DNA of 64,000 bases from Trichococcus sp. K1Tr (GTDB taxonomy: Bacteria; Bacillota; Bacilli; Lactobacillales; Aerococcaceae). Shown in pieces: positions 17,106 to 28,717 of this stretch (positions within the stretch are counted from its first letter, which is position 1; every line of letters begins with the position of its first letter). The notes under the pieces are model-generated. The model was given only the letters and a program-made list of their open reading frames with translations, was not told the DNA's origin and did no database searches. The DNA lies in the NCBI RefSeq assembly GCF_028309625.1, contig NZ_JAQMHR010000001.1, positions 186,001-250,000 of the forward strand, given 5' to 3'. The translations under genes were made by a program, and so were the position numbers.

Positions 17106-17135
17106 CTGCCTCTAAATGAGGCAGTCATTTTTTTT
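17106..17135 (+). terminator. Second terminator after rqcH
   Basis: CTGCCTC/GAGGCAG (17106-17112, 17118-17124) is followed by TCA and eight T. It is a clean plus-strand terminator facing the 3' end of rpoN. Confidence 0.85.
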
Positions 17136-17202
17136 GCATCCGGTTTCCGTTCAGAATGTGTTGATAATGTTCCCCAGAAGATTGGCTCACCGATCGACAT
17201 CA

Positions 17203-18531
17203 TTATGTCCTTTTTCTTTTTGAACTGGAGGGTATGCCCAAACCCATGCGGTATTTCGCCACCGTCCTGCGGGAGATATCGATCCCCTGCGCGGTGAAAT
17301 GATCGGCAATCATCTGGTCGGAAACCGGCTTTGCCTTTTCTTCGCGGCCGATCATTTCCTTTATTTCGGTTTCGATGACGATGGATGAGATGGCTACCTG
17401 ATCCCCGTCATCCTCTTTCATAAAACCGCTCCGGAAGAAAAAGCGCAATTCAAAGATGCCTTTCGGGGTCGCCATGTATTTATCGTTCACGACCCGGCTC
17501 ACCGTCGAAATACTCAGGTCCGTCAGTTTGGCGATGTTTTTCATCGTCATAGGCTTCATCGATGAGACTTTTTCCAAGAAATAATCCGCCTGCAGCTGCA
17601 GGATGGCTTCCGTTATTTTGATGACGTTCTGTGTCCGTTGGAGAACACACTGCTGGATCCAGGAAATTTCTTTCTTTTTTTCTTCCAGATAACGTTTCAT
17701 ATCTTTATCCGCCAATGCCAACAATTCACTGTAATAGTCTTCGTTGAACGCAACCGATGGCAGGCCGCTTTGATTGAACGAGACGTCCAGTGTATTGTCC
17801 TCGACTATGGCTACATGGATGTCCGGTTCGATGAAGACCGTCTCCTCGAATGTGGTCTCCCACTGCAGCTTCGTCTTCAGCTTGCTCATGTAGGTGATGA
17901 TTTCGATCAGTTCGTCATGGTCGATCTCTTCGGCGTCCGTAATCGACTCCAAGCGATAGGTAGACAGCTCCTTGAAATAATTTTCCAGTATGTAATAAGC
18001 CAGCGGGGGCGACTGTTCGTCCCTTTCGGTCTGCAGCATCAGAAACTCCTGCAGGTCGCGGGCACCGACACCGGGAGGATCCAACTGCTGCAACAGCGTC
18101 AAGGCGTCCAACACTTCCGTATCCTCGGCCGAAGTTGCCTCCGCAACCTCTTCCAGCTTGATATCCAAATAACCGTCATCGGTCACATATCGGATGAGGA
18201 ACAGCACCAACTGCCTGAGCGGCGTGTTTTTCATGTTCAAATAAATTTGTTCATGCAGAAAATCATAGAGCGACTGATTTTTGCTTTCCATCCGCTCATA
18301 CCAGGGCGTCTGATTATCCGCTGTGTAAACATTGGAGACAGCCACACTGCCTGTGCCCGATTCCCGCTTTTTGATGTCCATCAAGGGATTCCCCAATGCC
18401 TTGTCATCAATGTAGGCGGAAAGTTCCGACATGGGCATCTGCAAAATGTGCAATGCCTGTCGCAGCTGCTGCGTCATCCGGATCGATTGTTGCTGCGTTT
18501 GTTTCAGTTGGAATTCCTGCTTCGCCATCAT
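17203..18531 (-). CDS. rpoN: RNA polymerase sigma-54 factor
   Basis: A 442-residue sigma-54. The Gln/Leu-rich region I is at the start (QEFQLKQTQQQSIRMTQQLRQALHILQ). The core-binding domain is central. The DNA-binding half has the HTH-like LTDLSISTVSRVVNDKYMATPKGIFELRFFF and a C-terminal RpoN box ISRRTVAKYRMGLGI (canonical ARRTVAKYRE, so slightly divergent). It recognises -24/-12 promoters and needs an AAA+ activator. The matching promoter and a LevR/ManR activator lie at 31.5-34.6 kb. ATG 18531 was chosen for AGAGGTG upstream; GTG 18537 and ATG 18528 are in frame. Confidence 0.95.
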   Translation of the reverse strand: MMAKQEFQLKQTQQQSIRMTQQLRQALHILQMPMSELSAYIDDKALGNPLMDIKKRESGTGSVAVSNVYTADNQTPWYERMESKNQSLYDFLHEQIYLNMKNTPLRQLVLFLIRYVTDDGYLDIKLEEVAEATSAEDTEVLDALTLLQQLDPPGVGARDLQEFLMLQTERDEQSPPLAYYILENYFKELSTYRLESITDAEEIDHDELIEIITYMSKLKTKLQWETTFEETVFIEPDIHVAIVEDNTLDVSFNQSGLPSVAFNEDYYSELLALADKDMKRYLEEKKKEISWIQQCVLQRTQNVIKITEAILQLQADYFLEKVSSMKPMTMKNIAKLTDLSISTVSRVVNDKYMATPKGIFELRFFFRSGFMKEDDGDQVAISSIVIETEIKEMIGREEKAKPVSDQMIADHFTAQGIDISRRTVAKYRMGLGIPSSSKRKRT

Positions 18532-18608
18532 TTTCACCTCTTTTCGTCCTTGTCAAAAAACATATGCAAACAGTATACCACCATTAGAGCGCTTACTTGC
18601 AAAAAATT

Positions 18609-18663
18609 AATGAGAAACCCCCGCAAACAAGATTCAAGCTCTTGTTTGCGGGGGTTTCTCATT
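18609..18663. terminator. Strong terminator after pyrE
   Basis: A perfect 24-bp stem (18609-18632 with 18640-18663, core GAAACCCCCGCAAACAAGA) with a 7-base loop. It ends the lspA-pyrE transcript on the minus strand before rpoN. Confidence 0.9.
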
Positions 18664-18683
18664 ATATTCATTTTAACGTGAGT

Positions 18684-19316
18684 TTAGCCCTTGAACCAGT
18701 TCTCAGGGTCTTTGCTCCAGTCTTTCAACAAATCCAGTTCAGCTTCGGAGATGTAGTTTGTTTCATGGGCAACTTCCAGCAGTGTGCTGTAGTTGGATAA
18801 GGTGTCGATCGCTAAACCGGCATCGGCGAAGTTTTTCGTTCCTTTAGCCAATTCATAAGTGAAGATGGCGACGCAGCCTAATACGTTTGCGCCTTCCAGT
18901 TCAGCTGCTTTGGAAGCTTCGATGACGCTGCCGCCTGTGGAAATCAAGTCCTCGACTACGACCATTTTTTGGCCTTCGGTGATTTTGCCTTCGATTTTGC
19001 GGCCTGTTCCGTGGTCTTTCGCTTTGCTGCGAATATAGACCATCGGCAAGTCCAAAATGTCAGCGATCCAAGCTGCGTGCGGAATGCCTGCAGTCGCAGT
19101 TCCAGCAATCACTTCTGCATCCGGATATTTCTCTTTGATCAGATCAGCCAATCCTTGCGCGATCTGTTTGCGCACAGCCGGGAAGCTCATAGTCACGCGG
19201 TTGTCGCAGTAGATCGGGCTTCTCAAGCCAGATGCCCAAGTAAAAGGGTCTTGCGGGCTTAAGCTCACTGCTTTGATATCCAATAATGATTTTGCTACTT
19301 CTTTTGCTATCGTCAT
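18684..19316 (-). CDS. pyrE: Orotate phosphoribosyltransferase
   Basis: A 210-residue enzyme that joins orotate to PRPP to make OMP. The type I PRPP motif VVVEDLISTGGS is near residue 118, and LRSPIYCDNR plus AGTATAGIPHAAW are family segments. ATG 19316 follows the pyrF stop by one base, so translation is probably coupled; a longer in-frame extension overlaps pyrF and has no family similarity. It is the last gene of the pyrR-K-D-F-E cluster and is followed by a strong terminator. Confidence 0.96.
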   Translation of the reverse strand: MTIAKEVAKSLLDIKAVSLSPQDPFTWASGLRSPIYCDNRVTMSFPAVRKQIAQGLADLIKEKYPDAEVIAGTATAGIPHAAWIADILDLPMVYIRSKAKDHGTGRKIEGKITEGQKMVVVEDLISTGGSVIEASKAAELEGANVLGCVAIFTYELAKGTKNFADAGLAIDTLSNYSTLLEVAHETNYISEAELDLLKDWSKDPENWFKG

Positions 19317-19317
19317 T

Positions 19318-21723
<2,406 letters not shown>

Positions 21724-21801
21724 AATTATTTTCCTCCTTAATTTTGACAAAATAAGGTGATCTAAAAAAATGCGATGGAGCAAGCTTCAAAGCAAATTCT
21801 T

Positions 21802-21821
21802 CTGTGTCTCTCGGGACACAG
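21802..21821 (-). promoter_or_regulatory. PyrR-like binding loop between pyrR and pyrK
   Basis: The minus strand reads CTGTGTCCCGAGAGACACAG, with TTTAA just before it and AGAAG after it. That is the PyrR-loop layout: a UCCNGAGAG loop on a perfect stem. A T tract follows about 30 bases on (near 21767-21773), but I could not find a strong terminator stem, so the attenuation mechanism here is unclear. Confidence 0.65.
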
Positions 21822-21845
21822 TTAAAGAATCACCGACCTATTTTT

Positions 21846-22500
<655 letters not shown>

Positions 22501-22558
22501 ATTTTAAAGGTTCCTTCAATATTACTGTAATGATAACCAATAGCGCCGTTGCTGTCAA

Positions 22559-23464
22559 TCAGTTTTTGCGCAGCTCCGCCAATTTTTCGCTGTAGAAATC
22601 CGGCAATGGTGCTTCGAAGCGCATTTCCTTGCCCGTCGTCGGGTGGATGAAGCCCAAAGTCGCCGCATGCAAATATTGTCCATGGCCGCTGAGCGTTTCA
22701 GCCGGTCCGTACATAGGGTCTCCGGCAACTGGATGGCCAATGTATTTCATATGGACACGGATTTGGTGCGTACGGCCGGTTTCAAGGTGCAATTTCAGCA
22801 AAGTGAAGTCACGGAAACGCTCGATGACATCAAAATGCGTCACTGCCTTTTTGCCGCCGTCAGCAACTGTGCGTTTTTTGCGGTCGATCATCATCCGGGC
22901 GATTGGCGCATCGATAGTGCCGTCATCGTGCGGGATCACACCATGGACCAAAGCAAGATAGGCACGCTCCATCGTGTGGTTCTCCAACTGCTCCGCCAAT
23001 TTCTGGTGGGCTTCGTTCGTCTTAGCGACGACCAATAAACCGGATGTATCCATATCGATGCGGTGAACGATTCCCGGACGGATATTAGCCGTGCCATCGG
23101 ACAGGGAGTTTACGTGAAACAACAAGCCATTGACCAGGGTGCCGGAAAGATGCCCTTTGGATGGATGCACAACCATACCTGACGGCTTATTGACGACCAA
23201 TAGCGCCTCGTCTTCGTAGATGACATCCAATGCAATATCCTCTGGCGTGACGTTGATCTGCTCCGGTTCCGGAATCGTCAATTCCAGAAGATCCCCTTCT
23301 TGGACCTTATAATTCGATTTGACGGGTTTATCGTTCACCATCAGATTGCCGTCTTTGACCCATGCCTGAATCTGCGAGCGGCTTGTGCCGGTCATGAAAT
23401 CCGCCAAGATCTTATCGATTCTACCGGTTTGACCATCAATATTAAAAACGATTTTTTCTGTCAT
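22559..23464 (-). CDS. rluD: RluA/RluD-family 23S rRNA pseudouridine synthase
   Basis: A 301-residue pseudouridine synthase (ylyB in Bacillus). An N-terminal S4 RNA-binding domain (GRIDKILADFMTGTSRSQIQAWVKDGNLMVN) is followed by the catalytic domain, with the catalytic Asp in IVHRIDMDTSGLLVVAK and late motifs TGRTHQIRVHMKYIGHPVAGDPMYG. It modifies uridines in 23S rRNA; the exact site is not readable here. It lies 12 bases after lspA in the conserved lspA-rluD-pyrR order. Confidence 0.93.
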   Translation of the reverse strand: MTEKIVFNIDGQTGRIDKILADFMTGTSRSQIQAWVKDGNLMVNDKPVKSNYKVQEGDLLELTIPEPEQINVTPEDIALDVIYEDEALLVVNKPSGMVVHPSKGHLSGTLVNGLLFHVNSLSDGTANIRPGIVHRIDMDTSGLLVVAKTNEAHQKLAEQLENHTMERAYLALVHGVIPHDDGTIDAPIARMMIDRKKRTVADGGKKAVTHFDVIERFRDFTLLKLHLETGRTHQIRVHMKYIGHPVAGDPMYGPAETLSGHGQYLHAATLGFIHPTTGKEMRFEAPLPDFYSEKLAELRKN

Positions 23465-23476
23465 TTGAATCCCACT

Positions 23477-23956
23477 TTACTTTAGCTTATTTTTTGAACT
23501 TATTTTTTCTTCTTCCTCTTCCATGAAAAGGATATAGATCGTCATCAGGATGACGCCTATCGTCAAACAGACATCAGCCACATTAAAAATCGGAAAATCG
23601 ATAAAATCCAGGCGGAACATATCCACCACATATCCCAAACGCATCCGATCGATGAAATTGCCGAGAGCACCGCTCAAAAGGAAAGCGTAACTGATGCCCA
23701 CGATTTTTTTGTCGAAGCCTTGCTTGTGTGCATTATAGACCATCGCGCCCACAACAACTACGGTAATGATGAAGAAAAAGAACATTCTTCCTTCAAAAAT
23801 CCCCCAGGCAGCGCCCTCGTTCTGAATGTAGAACAGGGACAAAATGCCCGGCAGCACTTCCTTTACTTCGTGCAATGCAAAATTATTTACGATGGCAATT
23901 TTGCTCCATTGGTCCAGGACCAACAGCAAGATGGCCAATATATAATAGATAATCAT
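23477..23956 (-). CDS. lspA: Lipoprotein signal peptidase (signal peptidase II)
   Basis: A 159-residue membrane aspartyl protease with four membrane segments. Catalytic aspartates are visible in the family motifs GALGNFIDRMRLGYVVDMF and IFNVADVCLTIG. It removes signal peptides from prolipoproteins, of which this window encodes at least three (at 12.5, 24.2 and 59.5 kb). It is the first gene of the lspA-rluD-pyrR-pyrE row. Confidence 0.95.
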   Translation of the reverse strand: MIIYYILAILLLVLDQWSKIAIVNNFALHEVKEVLPGILSLFYIQNEGAAWGIFEGRMFFFFIITVVVVGAMVYNAHKQGFDKKIVGISYAFLLSGALGNFIDRMRLGYVVDMFRLDFIDFPIFNVADVCLTIGVILMTIYILFMEEEEEKISSKNKLK

Positions 23957-24153
23957 CCGATAGCCTCACTTATTCTGAAATTAACGTTTTTCCGTATCTT
24001 TTGCCTCTATCTATTGTAAACTAATTTTCAAAATTGTATAGTCATTGATTCCGGCATTTCCGCTTGAAGCCTTATTTGCCTTACACATCAGGTAAGTTGT
24101 GACTATCATTTTAATGTATCTTTAACAATTTTCTGCATATAGCGCAATCGACC

Positions 24154-24183
24154 TTGATAAAGAATCCTCATTTTCGGTATAAT
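24154..24183 (+). promoter_or_regulatory. Promoter of the deacetylase lipoprotein gene
   Basis: -35 TTGATA (24154-24159) and -10 TATAAT (24178-24183) with an 18-base spacer, 43 bases before the start codon. Confidence 0.75.
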
Positions 24184-24226
24184 GAAGATTGTATTGTTAT
24201 ATATCACGTAATAAAGGAGCTTGTTT

Positions 24227-25606
24227 ATGTTGAGAGGTAAGAAGATTGCATTAGTTTTTACCAGTGCACTGGTATTGTCAGCCTGCGCAGATCAAGTGAA
24301 AGAAACGACAGAAACAATCACCCAGATCAGAACCGAAGAAACCGAAATTGTTGCCCAATTGAATGAGCTGCAACAATTGGAGACCGCATTACAGAAAACA
24401 TTTGACGAATCGCTGGCCAGCGATGAAGAATTGAAGACTTTCAAAGACGGATCGGCAGCCGTGTTCAGCAACCTGGAAGAACGCCGCACTTTAGCCGATT
24501 CGATTGAAAGCGCTTTGGAGGGATTGGCCGAAACGAAAGCCGACTTTGTTGCCTTCGACGAAGAGACCTTGCCGCTGGATCAGATGCAGGCAATCGGCGA
24601 AACGTTGGATTTGTTCAGCGAAAATTCGTTGACTTACTTGGCTGCCTATAGAGACAGCTTGGACAAGGAAGAAGAACTGTTGACCGGCTTCGGAGCAGAT
24701 GATGCCACTTTTGATACGTTCTTTGCAGGCATCGAAGCGATCAATCTTAGCGCCGAAACAAACCAAGCCAACCTCGCTCCAGTCGCTGAGAATTTGACGA
24801 CATTGGATGCGCAATTGATTGAATTGGAAGCAGCCATCGCCGCAATCGGTACGGAAAGAAGTGCAGAAGCCGATTCTTCTGCCGGCACTGCGGAATCCTC
24901 TGAGGCTGCCGCTGCAGAAACGCCAGCAAAAAAAGCAGAGCCCGTCAGCTATGAATACCGCATCAATCCAGAGATTTCCACTGTCCAACCGATTGCTGAG
25001 GACGGCAACACGCAGGTCGCTTTGTTGACTTTTGATGATGCGCCGCAGCAACCGAACAGCTATACCGTGGAAATTGCCGAAACCGTCAAATCGAAAGAGG
25101 CAAATGCCATTTTCTTCGTGATGGGGCAATTCCTTACGAACGAACAAGCGCGCGAAGACATCAAGACCGTCTATGATATGGGCTTCGAAATCGGAAACCA
25201 TTCCTATTCGCATCCCGATTTCCAATCTTTGACCTACGATGAGCAACTGGAAGAGATCAAATCAACGAATGACCTGATCGAAGAGATCACCGGCGAGCGT
25301 CCGCGCTTCCTGCGCGCGCCTTACGGACAGTACAATGACGACACCATCGCAATCGCCGCAGCGGAAGGCATGACGATCATGAACTGGACCTACGGCTATG
25401 ATTGGGTGGAGGAATTCATGGAAGGCACTGCTTTAGCCGACGTCATGGTGAACTCGCAGTACCTGGGAGACGGCGCGAACTTGCTGATGCATGATCGCCC
25501 ATGGACAAACGACGCGATCGGCGCCATCATCGATGGCCTGCGCGCGAAAGATATCACAATCGTGGACCCGAACGTAATCGAATCGCCTGAACGGGAGGAA
25601 ATGTAA
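24227..25606 (+). CDS. Lipoprotein: YkyA-like coiled-coil region plus polysaccharide deacetylase
   Basis: A 459-residue lipoprotein (lipobox VLSAC, Cys 20). Residues ~25-205 are Glu/Leu-rich helices resembling YkyA-type cell-wall-binding lipoproteins. An Ala/Ser/Glu linker (~210-240) follows, then a NodB-type deacetylase domain with ALLTFDDAPQQP (canonical TFDDGP), the zinc motif NHSYSHPDF, RAPYGQYND, a YGYDW segment and LLMHDRPW. The Asp-Asp and His pairs needed for activity are intact. It probably de-N-acetylates cell-wall glycan outside the membrane. AAAGGAG lies 7 bases before ATG 24227. The stop overlaps the next start. Confidence 0.87.
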   Translation: MLRGKKIALVFTSALVLSACADQVKETTETITQIRTEETEIVAQLNELQQLETALQKTFDESLASDEELKTFKDGSAAVFSNLEERRTLADSIESALEGLAETKADFVAFDEETLPLDQMQAIGETLDLFSENSLTYLAAYRDSLDKEEELLTGFGADDATFDTFFAGIEAINLSAETNQANLAPVAENLTTLDAQLIELEAAIAAIGTERSAEADSSAGTAESSEAAAAETPAKKAEPVSYEYRINPEISTVQPIAEDGNTQVALLTFDDAPQQPNSYTVEIAETVKSKEANAIFFVMGQFLTNEQAREDIKTVYDMGFEIGNHSYSHPDFQSLTYDEQLEEIKSTNDLIEEITGERPRFLRAPYGQYNDDTIAIAAAEGMTIMNWTYGYDWVEEFMEGTALADVMVNSQYLGDGANLLMHDRPWTNDAIGAIIDGLRAKDITIVDPNVIESPEREEM

Positions 25607-26847
25607 TGATGACATATTTTAAACAGACACTCGCTGCCGCCAGTTTATTGTTTTTCCTATCAGGCACGACAGTTGCATCGGCCAGCGAAACCGAAAGCTC
25701 AGTTTCCAGCGATAGCGCTACTGCAGAAACGACAGTAGCCACTAGCACGCTTACACTGCGCCAAGGTGCCCTTTTGAAGACACCTACCGCCAAGGAACTG
25801 CCGAAGAAATTCTTCTACGACAGCGGCGTCGAAATCGCCTATCCGGCTGACGGCGTCAAAGGGATCTATGTGACGGCCTACTCGGTCGGCTATGAAGAAA
25901 AATTCAACAAACTAGTCGATTACGTCGATTCGAACGATCTGAACGCGATGGTCATCGACATCAAGGATGATATGGGCGTCGTGACGGCGGATTTCAACTC
26001 CGCTGATTCGCATATTCAAGAAAACACGGAAGAGTATATCCCAGATGTCCATGAACTGATGGACGTGATGGAAGAGAAACAGATCTATCCGATCGCTCGA
26101 ATCGTTACCTTCAAGGACACCTTGTTGGCAAACGAACAACCTGAAATGTCATTCACCAACAGCAACGGCAGCGTTTGGAAAGCTTCCAACGGTGAATCAT
26201 TCATCAACCCGTTCCTGAAGCAGACTTGGGATTATGCAGTCAATGTCGGAATAGAAGCCGCTAAAGTCGGATTTAAGGAAATCCAGTTCGACTATGTCCG
26301 TTTCCCGGAAGGCTTTGAAGTCTGGGGAGACACACTGAATTACGACATGGGCGAATACGCGGATCTTGATATGACCGACGACGAAAAACGCGTGAAGGCC
26401 ATCACCGACTTCACCGCTTATGCGAAAGAAAAACTGATGCCTTACGGCGTGGATGTATCCGTTGATATCTTCGGCTATACCGCTTCTGTCGTCGAAGCAT
26501 CGGGCATTGGCCAGAACTTCCCGCAGATTTCCGAGAATGTCGATGTCATCTCGTCGATGATCTACCCGAGTCACTGGGGCACCGATTACTTCGGCATCTA
26601 CAAACCGGATCTGTACCCGTATGAACTGGTCGCCGAATACATAAAGGTCGAAAATGAGTTGCTTGCAACCCTTGAGACACCGCCTACTAGCCGACCATGG
26701 TTGCAGGACTTCACCGCTTCCTATCTAGGGTCCGGGTTCTACCAAACCTACGGCAAAGCGCAAGTCGATGCACAGGTTCAGGCGTTAGCCGATGCCGGCG
26801 TCAACGAGTTCCTGTTGTGGAATGCGCTGAATAACTACACTTACTAA
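25606..26847 (+). CDS. Secreted putative glycoside hydrolase (DUF4015 family)
   Basis: A 413-residue protein with a signal peptide (cleavage near VASASE) and a Ser/Thr-rich stretch to ~55. A TIM-barrel domain of the DUF4015 type follows: VKGIYVTAYSVG, LNAMVIDIKDDMG, PIARIVTFKDTLLA, FKEIQFDYVRFPEG (a likely catalytic Asp region), DVSVDIFGYTA, VDVISSMIYPSHWG and EFLLWNALNNYTY. The family is predicted to act on polysaccharides; no reaction is established to my knowledge. Its ATG overlaps the deacetylase stop (ATGTAATG), so the pair is translated together and probably acts on the same wall polymer. Confidence 0.86.
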   Translation: MMTYFKQTLAAASLLFFLSGTTVASASETESSVSSDSATAETTVATSTLTLRQGALLKTPTAKELPKKFFYDSGVEIAYPADGVKGIYVTAYSVGYEEKFNKLVDYVDSNDLNAMVIDIKDDMGVVTADFNSADSHIQENTEEYIPDVHELMDVMEEKQIYPIARIVTFKDTLLANEQPEMSFTNSNGSVWKASNGESFINPFLKQTWDYAVNVGIEAAKVGFKEIQFDYVRFPEGFEVWGDTLNYDMGEYADLDMTDDEKRVKAITDFTAYAKEKLMPYGVDVSVDIFGYTASVVEASGIGQNFPQISENVDVISSMIYPSHWGTDYFGIYKPDLYPYELVAEYIKVENELLATLETPPTSRPWLQDFTASYLGSGFYQTYGKAQVDAQVQALADAGVNEFLLWNALNNYTY

Positions 26848-26858
26848 AAATGCATAAC

Positions 26859-26897
26859 AAAAAGCTCGGCCGGGAAATTTTCCGGGCCGAGCTTTTT
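26859..26897. terminator. Bidirectional terminator
   Basis: A GC-rich stem (AAAAGCTCGGCC... with ...GGCCGAGCTTTTT) flanked by A and T runs on both sides. It serves the plus-strand hydrolase gene and the minus-strand cutC, which converge here. Confidence 0.9.
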
Positions 26898-26913
26898 TGC
26901 CTTTGATAGATTC

Positions 26914-27546
26914 CTAAACAATTCGTGTCCCGTGTACTTCGGTGAATTCCAAAACCTTTTCAAGGTCAGCGAGATTGTCTTTCGTAATGCCGCCACCCGG
27001 CATGATCGTAATCTCAGGACTGATTTTCGCAAGTTCGGCAATGTGGGCTGCATTATCGAAAATCGTGTTTTCTGTTGGACCGCCATGCGTCAAAATCCGT
27101 GTAAAACCAATTTCTCCCAACCATAATAATGCGTCTCTTTGCTTCTCTTCCGGTATTTGATCAAATGCCATATGGAAAGCAAGCTCGGTTCCATTATCGC
27201 TGGCCAGCTTGGCGAGTTCTTCCAAAAATGGTTTATCCAATTCGTTGGCTGCGGTTAAAGCTCCTACCGCAATACCATTGGCATGCAAGGCTATTATTTC
27301 TTCTAAATCACGCATCATGATGGCTTTTTCCATAATGGAATAAACAAAATCTCCGCCTCGTGGCCGCAGTATCACGATGATGGACACAGCTTTGTCGGAA
27401 CAATACTCCGTCGCAATTTTGATGACGCCAATGCTGGGTGTCGTTCCCCCTACTGCCAAGTTGTCACACAATTCAATCCGTTTAGCCCCGCGTTCGATGA
27501 CTCCTGGGATGTTCGTAAAATTTTCTACACATGCTTCTTTTAGCAT
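26914..27546 (-). CDS. cutC: CutC-family protein
   Basis: A 210-residue TIM-barrel protein with the family's RIELCDNLAVGGTTPS near the start, VILRPRGGDFVYS, GIAVGALTAANELD, FHMAFDQI, RILTHGGP and IMPGGGIT. CutC has been linked to copper homeostasis, but the biochemical role is unsettled. GAGGTG precedes ATG 27546. It is separated from the PTS genes by a terminator. Confidence 0.92.
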   Translation of the reverse strand: MLKEACVENFTNIPGVIERGAKRIELCDNLAVGGTTPSIGVIKIATEYCSDKAVSIIVILRPRGGDFVYSIMEKAIMMRDLEEIIALHANGIAVGALTAANELDKPFLEELAKLASDNGTELAFHMAFDQIPEEKQRDALLWLGEIGFTRILTHGGPTENTIFDNAAHIAELAKISPEITIMPGGGITKDNLADLEKVLEFTEVHGTRIV

Positions 27547-27587
27547 TCTGTCACCTCATGGATAGTATACCGTTCCGTCTAAAAATA

Positions 27588-27630
27588 AAGAAGGCACAAG
27601 GCGCTGTTCCATTCGCTTTGTGTCTTCTTT
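27588..27630 (-). terminator. Terminator of the mannose PTS operon
   Basis: A 17-pair stem with two G-U pairs (27588-27604 with 27614-27630; outer AAAGAAG/CTTCTTT) is followed on the minus strand by ATTTTTAG. It lies just after the stop at 27641. Confidence 0.75.
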
Positions 27631-27640
27631 TAATATGGGC

Positions 27641-28138
27641 TCACACTAATCCTTCTTTTTTCAGCACTTGCATGAGATCTACTTTATTGTCAGCGACGAC
27701 CTTCCGGATATCCAAGTGGATGCCCTTATAGTTCAAGTACTCAAAAGCCTGAATATCGCGTTTATCGACCGCTACTGCGTTTGTGATCATCTTCTTACCA
27801 TCCGAATAGCTCATGCTGCCGATATTGACGGAATCAATTTGAACGCCACTTTGCACGATTCGTGCGATATCGGTAGGATTCGTAAACAAGAGCATCGCGC
27901 GGAATTGATTGTGTGTATCATCAAAGTAAATTTCGATAAATTTTTCTACCGGAATCACATTGACCTTTACACCTGGTGGAGCGACCTGACGCAAGAGCGT
28001 CTTTCGCAGATGATCCTGCGCCACCTTATCACTGATGACAATAATCCGCTCTGCTTTGCTTTGCTTTGTCCACACGGTTGCCACCTGTCCATGAATCAAA
28101 CGGTCGTCGATTCGGACTAATCGAATATCCATTACCAC
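27641..28138 (-). CDS. Orphan PTS EIIB, mannose/fructose/sorbose family
   Basis: A 165-residue stand-alone EIIB. The phosphorylated His is in RLVRIDDRLIHGQVATVW, followed by LRQVAPPGVKVNVIPVEKF and VNIGSMSYSDGKK. It parallels the EIIB half of the IIAB gene in the same operon but diverges in its second half. GGAGG lies 7 bases before GTG 28138; an ATG two codons on is less well spaced. Coming after manO in an operon that already encodes IIAB, IIC and IID, it may work as a regulatory EIIB for the ManR-type activator, as stand-alone EIIB proteins do in Listeria, or serve another sugar. Confidence 0.9.
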   Translation of the reverse strand: MVMDIRLVRIDDRLIHGQVATVWTKQSKAERIIVISDKVAQDHLRKTLLRQVAPPGVKVNVIPVEKFIEIYFDDTHNQFRAMLLFTNPTDIARIVQSGVQIDSVNIGSMSYSDGKKMITNAVAVDKRDIQAFEYLNYKGIHLDIRKVVADNKVDLMQVLKKEGLV

Positions 28139-28209
28139 CTTAGAACCTCCTTAAATCGCTCATCCAGCAACCGTCCACCGTATGCATCTTAGTTAATTGC
28201 CGCCGCAAT

Positions 28210-28590
28210 TCAGGATGCTTTCTTTTTGAACATTTGCTTGAAGGCATTCTTCAAAACATCGAAGAAACCCAATGATTGAACCATGTGATCTGGACTAACG
28301 TAGATGCGGATCGCACGTAACACGTCCTTGGGATTTTTGGCTGAAAAAGTATACGTACCATCTTTCTTTGTTTGAAGCGCAAACCGTGGAATCCATTTTC
28401 CTTTGAACATCACGGATGCCAAGACATAATCGACCTCTTCCCAAGGGATTTGAATGAACTTTCGGGGGTCACGATGATGATAAAACTCAAACGCTTTATC
28501 TCCGATCATAATTTTCCCATAGTCCGTCAACCCCATATAAGAAGTACCATCCACTGCCATATCAACCTTTGCATTCAGGGATTCAACCAT
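28210..28590 (-). CDS. manO: ManO (DUF956) protein
   Basis: A 126-residue DUF956 protein (TSYMGLTDYGKIMIGDKAFEFYHHRDPRKFIQIPWEEVDYVLASVMFKGKWIPRF). ManO is encoded next to mannose-family PTS genes in many Lactobacillales; it is thought to modulate expression of the PTS, but its mechanism is unknown. GAGAGGGG precedes ATG 28590. A terminator-like hairpin and a possible promoter lie between manN and this gene. Confidence 0.88.
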   Translation of the reverse strand: MVESLNAKVDMAVDGTSYMGLTDYGKIMIGDKAFEFYHHRDPRKFIQIPWEEVDYVLASVMFKGKWIPRFALQTKKDGTYTFSAKNPKDVLRAIRIYVSPDHMVQSLGFFDVLKNAFKQMFKKKAS

Positions 28591-28623
28591 TGCATATGCC
28601 CCTCTCTCTTTTCGTCTGGTTTG

Positions 28624-28653
28624 AGTATAATATACACTCTTTGCTTTTTACAA
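28624..28653 (-). promoter_or_regulatory. Possible internal promoter before manO
   Basis: Minus-strand -35 TTGTAA (28648-28653) and -10 TATACT (28624-28629), 18-base spacer. It lies just after the hairpin that follows manN. Confidence 0.4.
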
Positions 28654-28686
28654 GAAAAACAAGGCTCAGGCTGGTTTGCCTGAGCC
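28651..28686 (-). terminator. Intra-operon terminator after manN
   Basis: GGCTCAGGC/GCCTGAGCC (28663-28671, 28678-28686) is followed on the minus strand by TTGTTTTTCTTG. It would reduce expression of manO and the orphan EIIB relative to manLMN. Confidence 0.75.
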
Positions 28687-28717
28687 TCATAATCGTCATT
28701 TTTGATGCATTCGGGAA

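Noticed and set aside
17638-18681. 347-codon open frame on the plus strand
   Set aside because: It is antisense to rpoN, which carries clear sigma-54 motifs, and it runs through the pyrE terminator.
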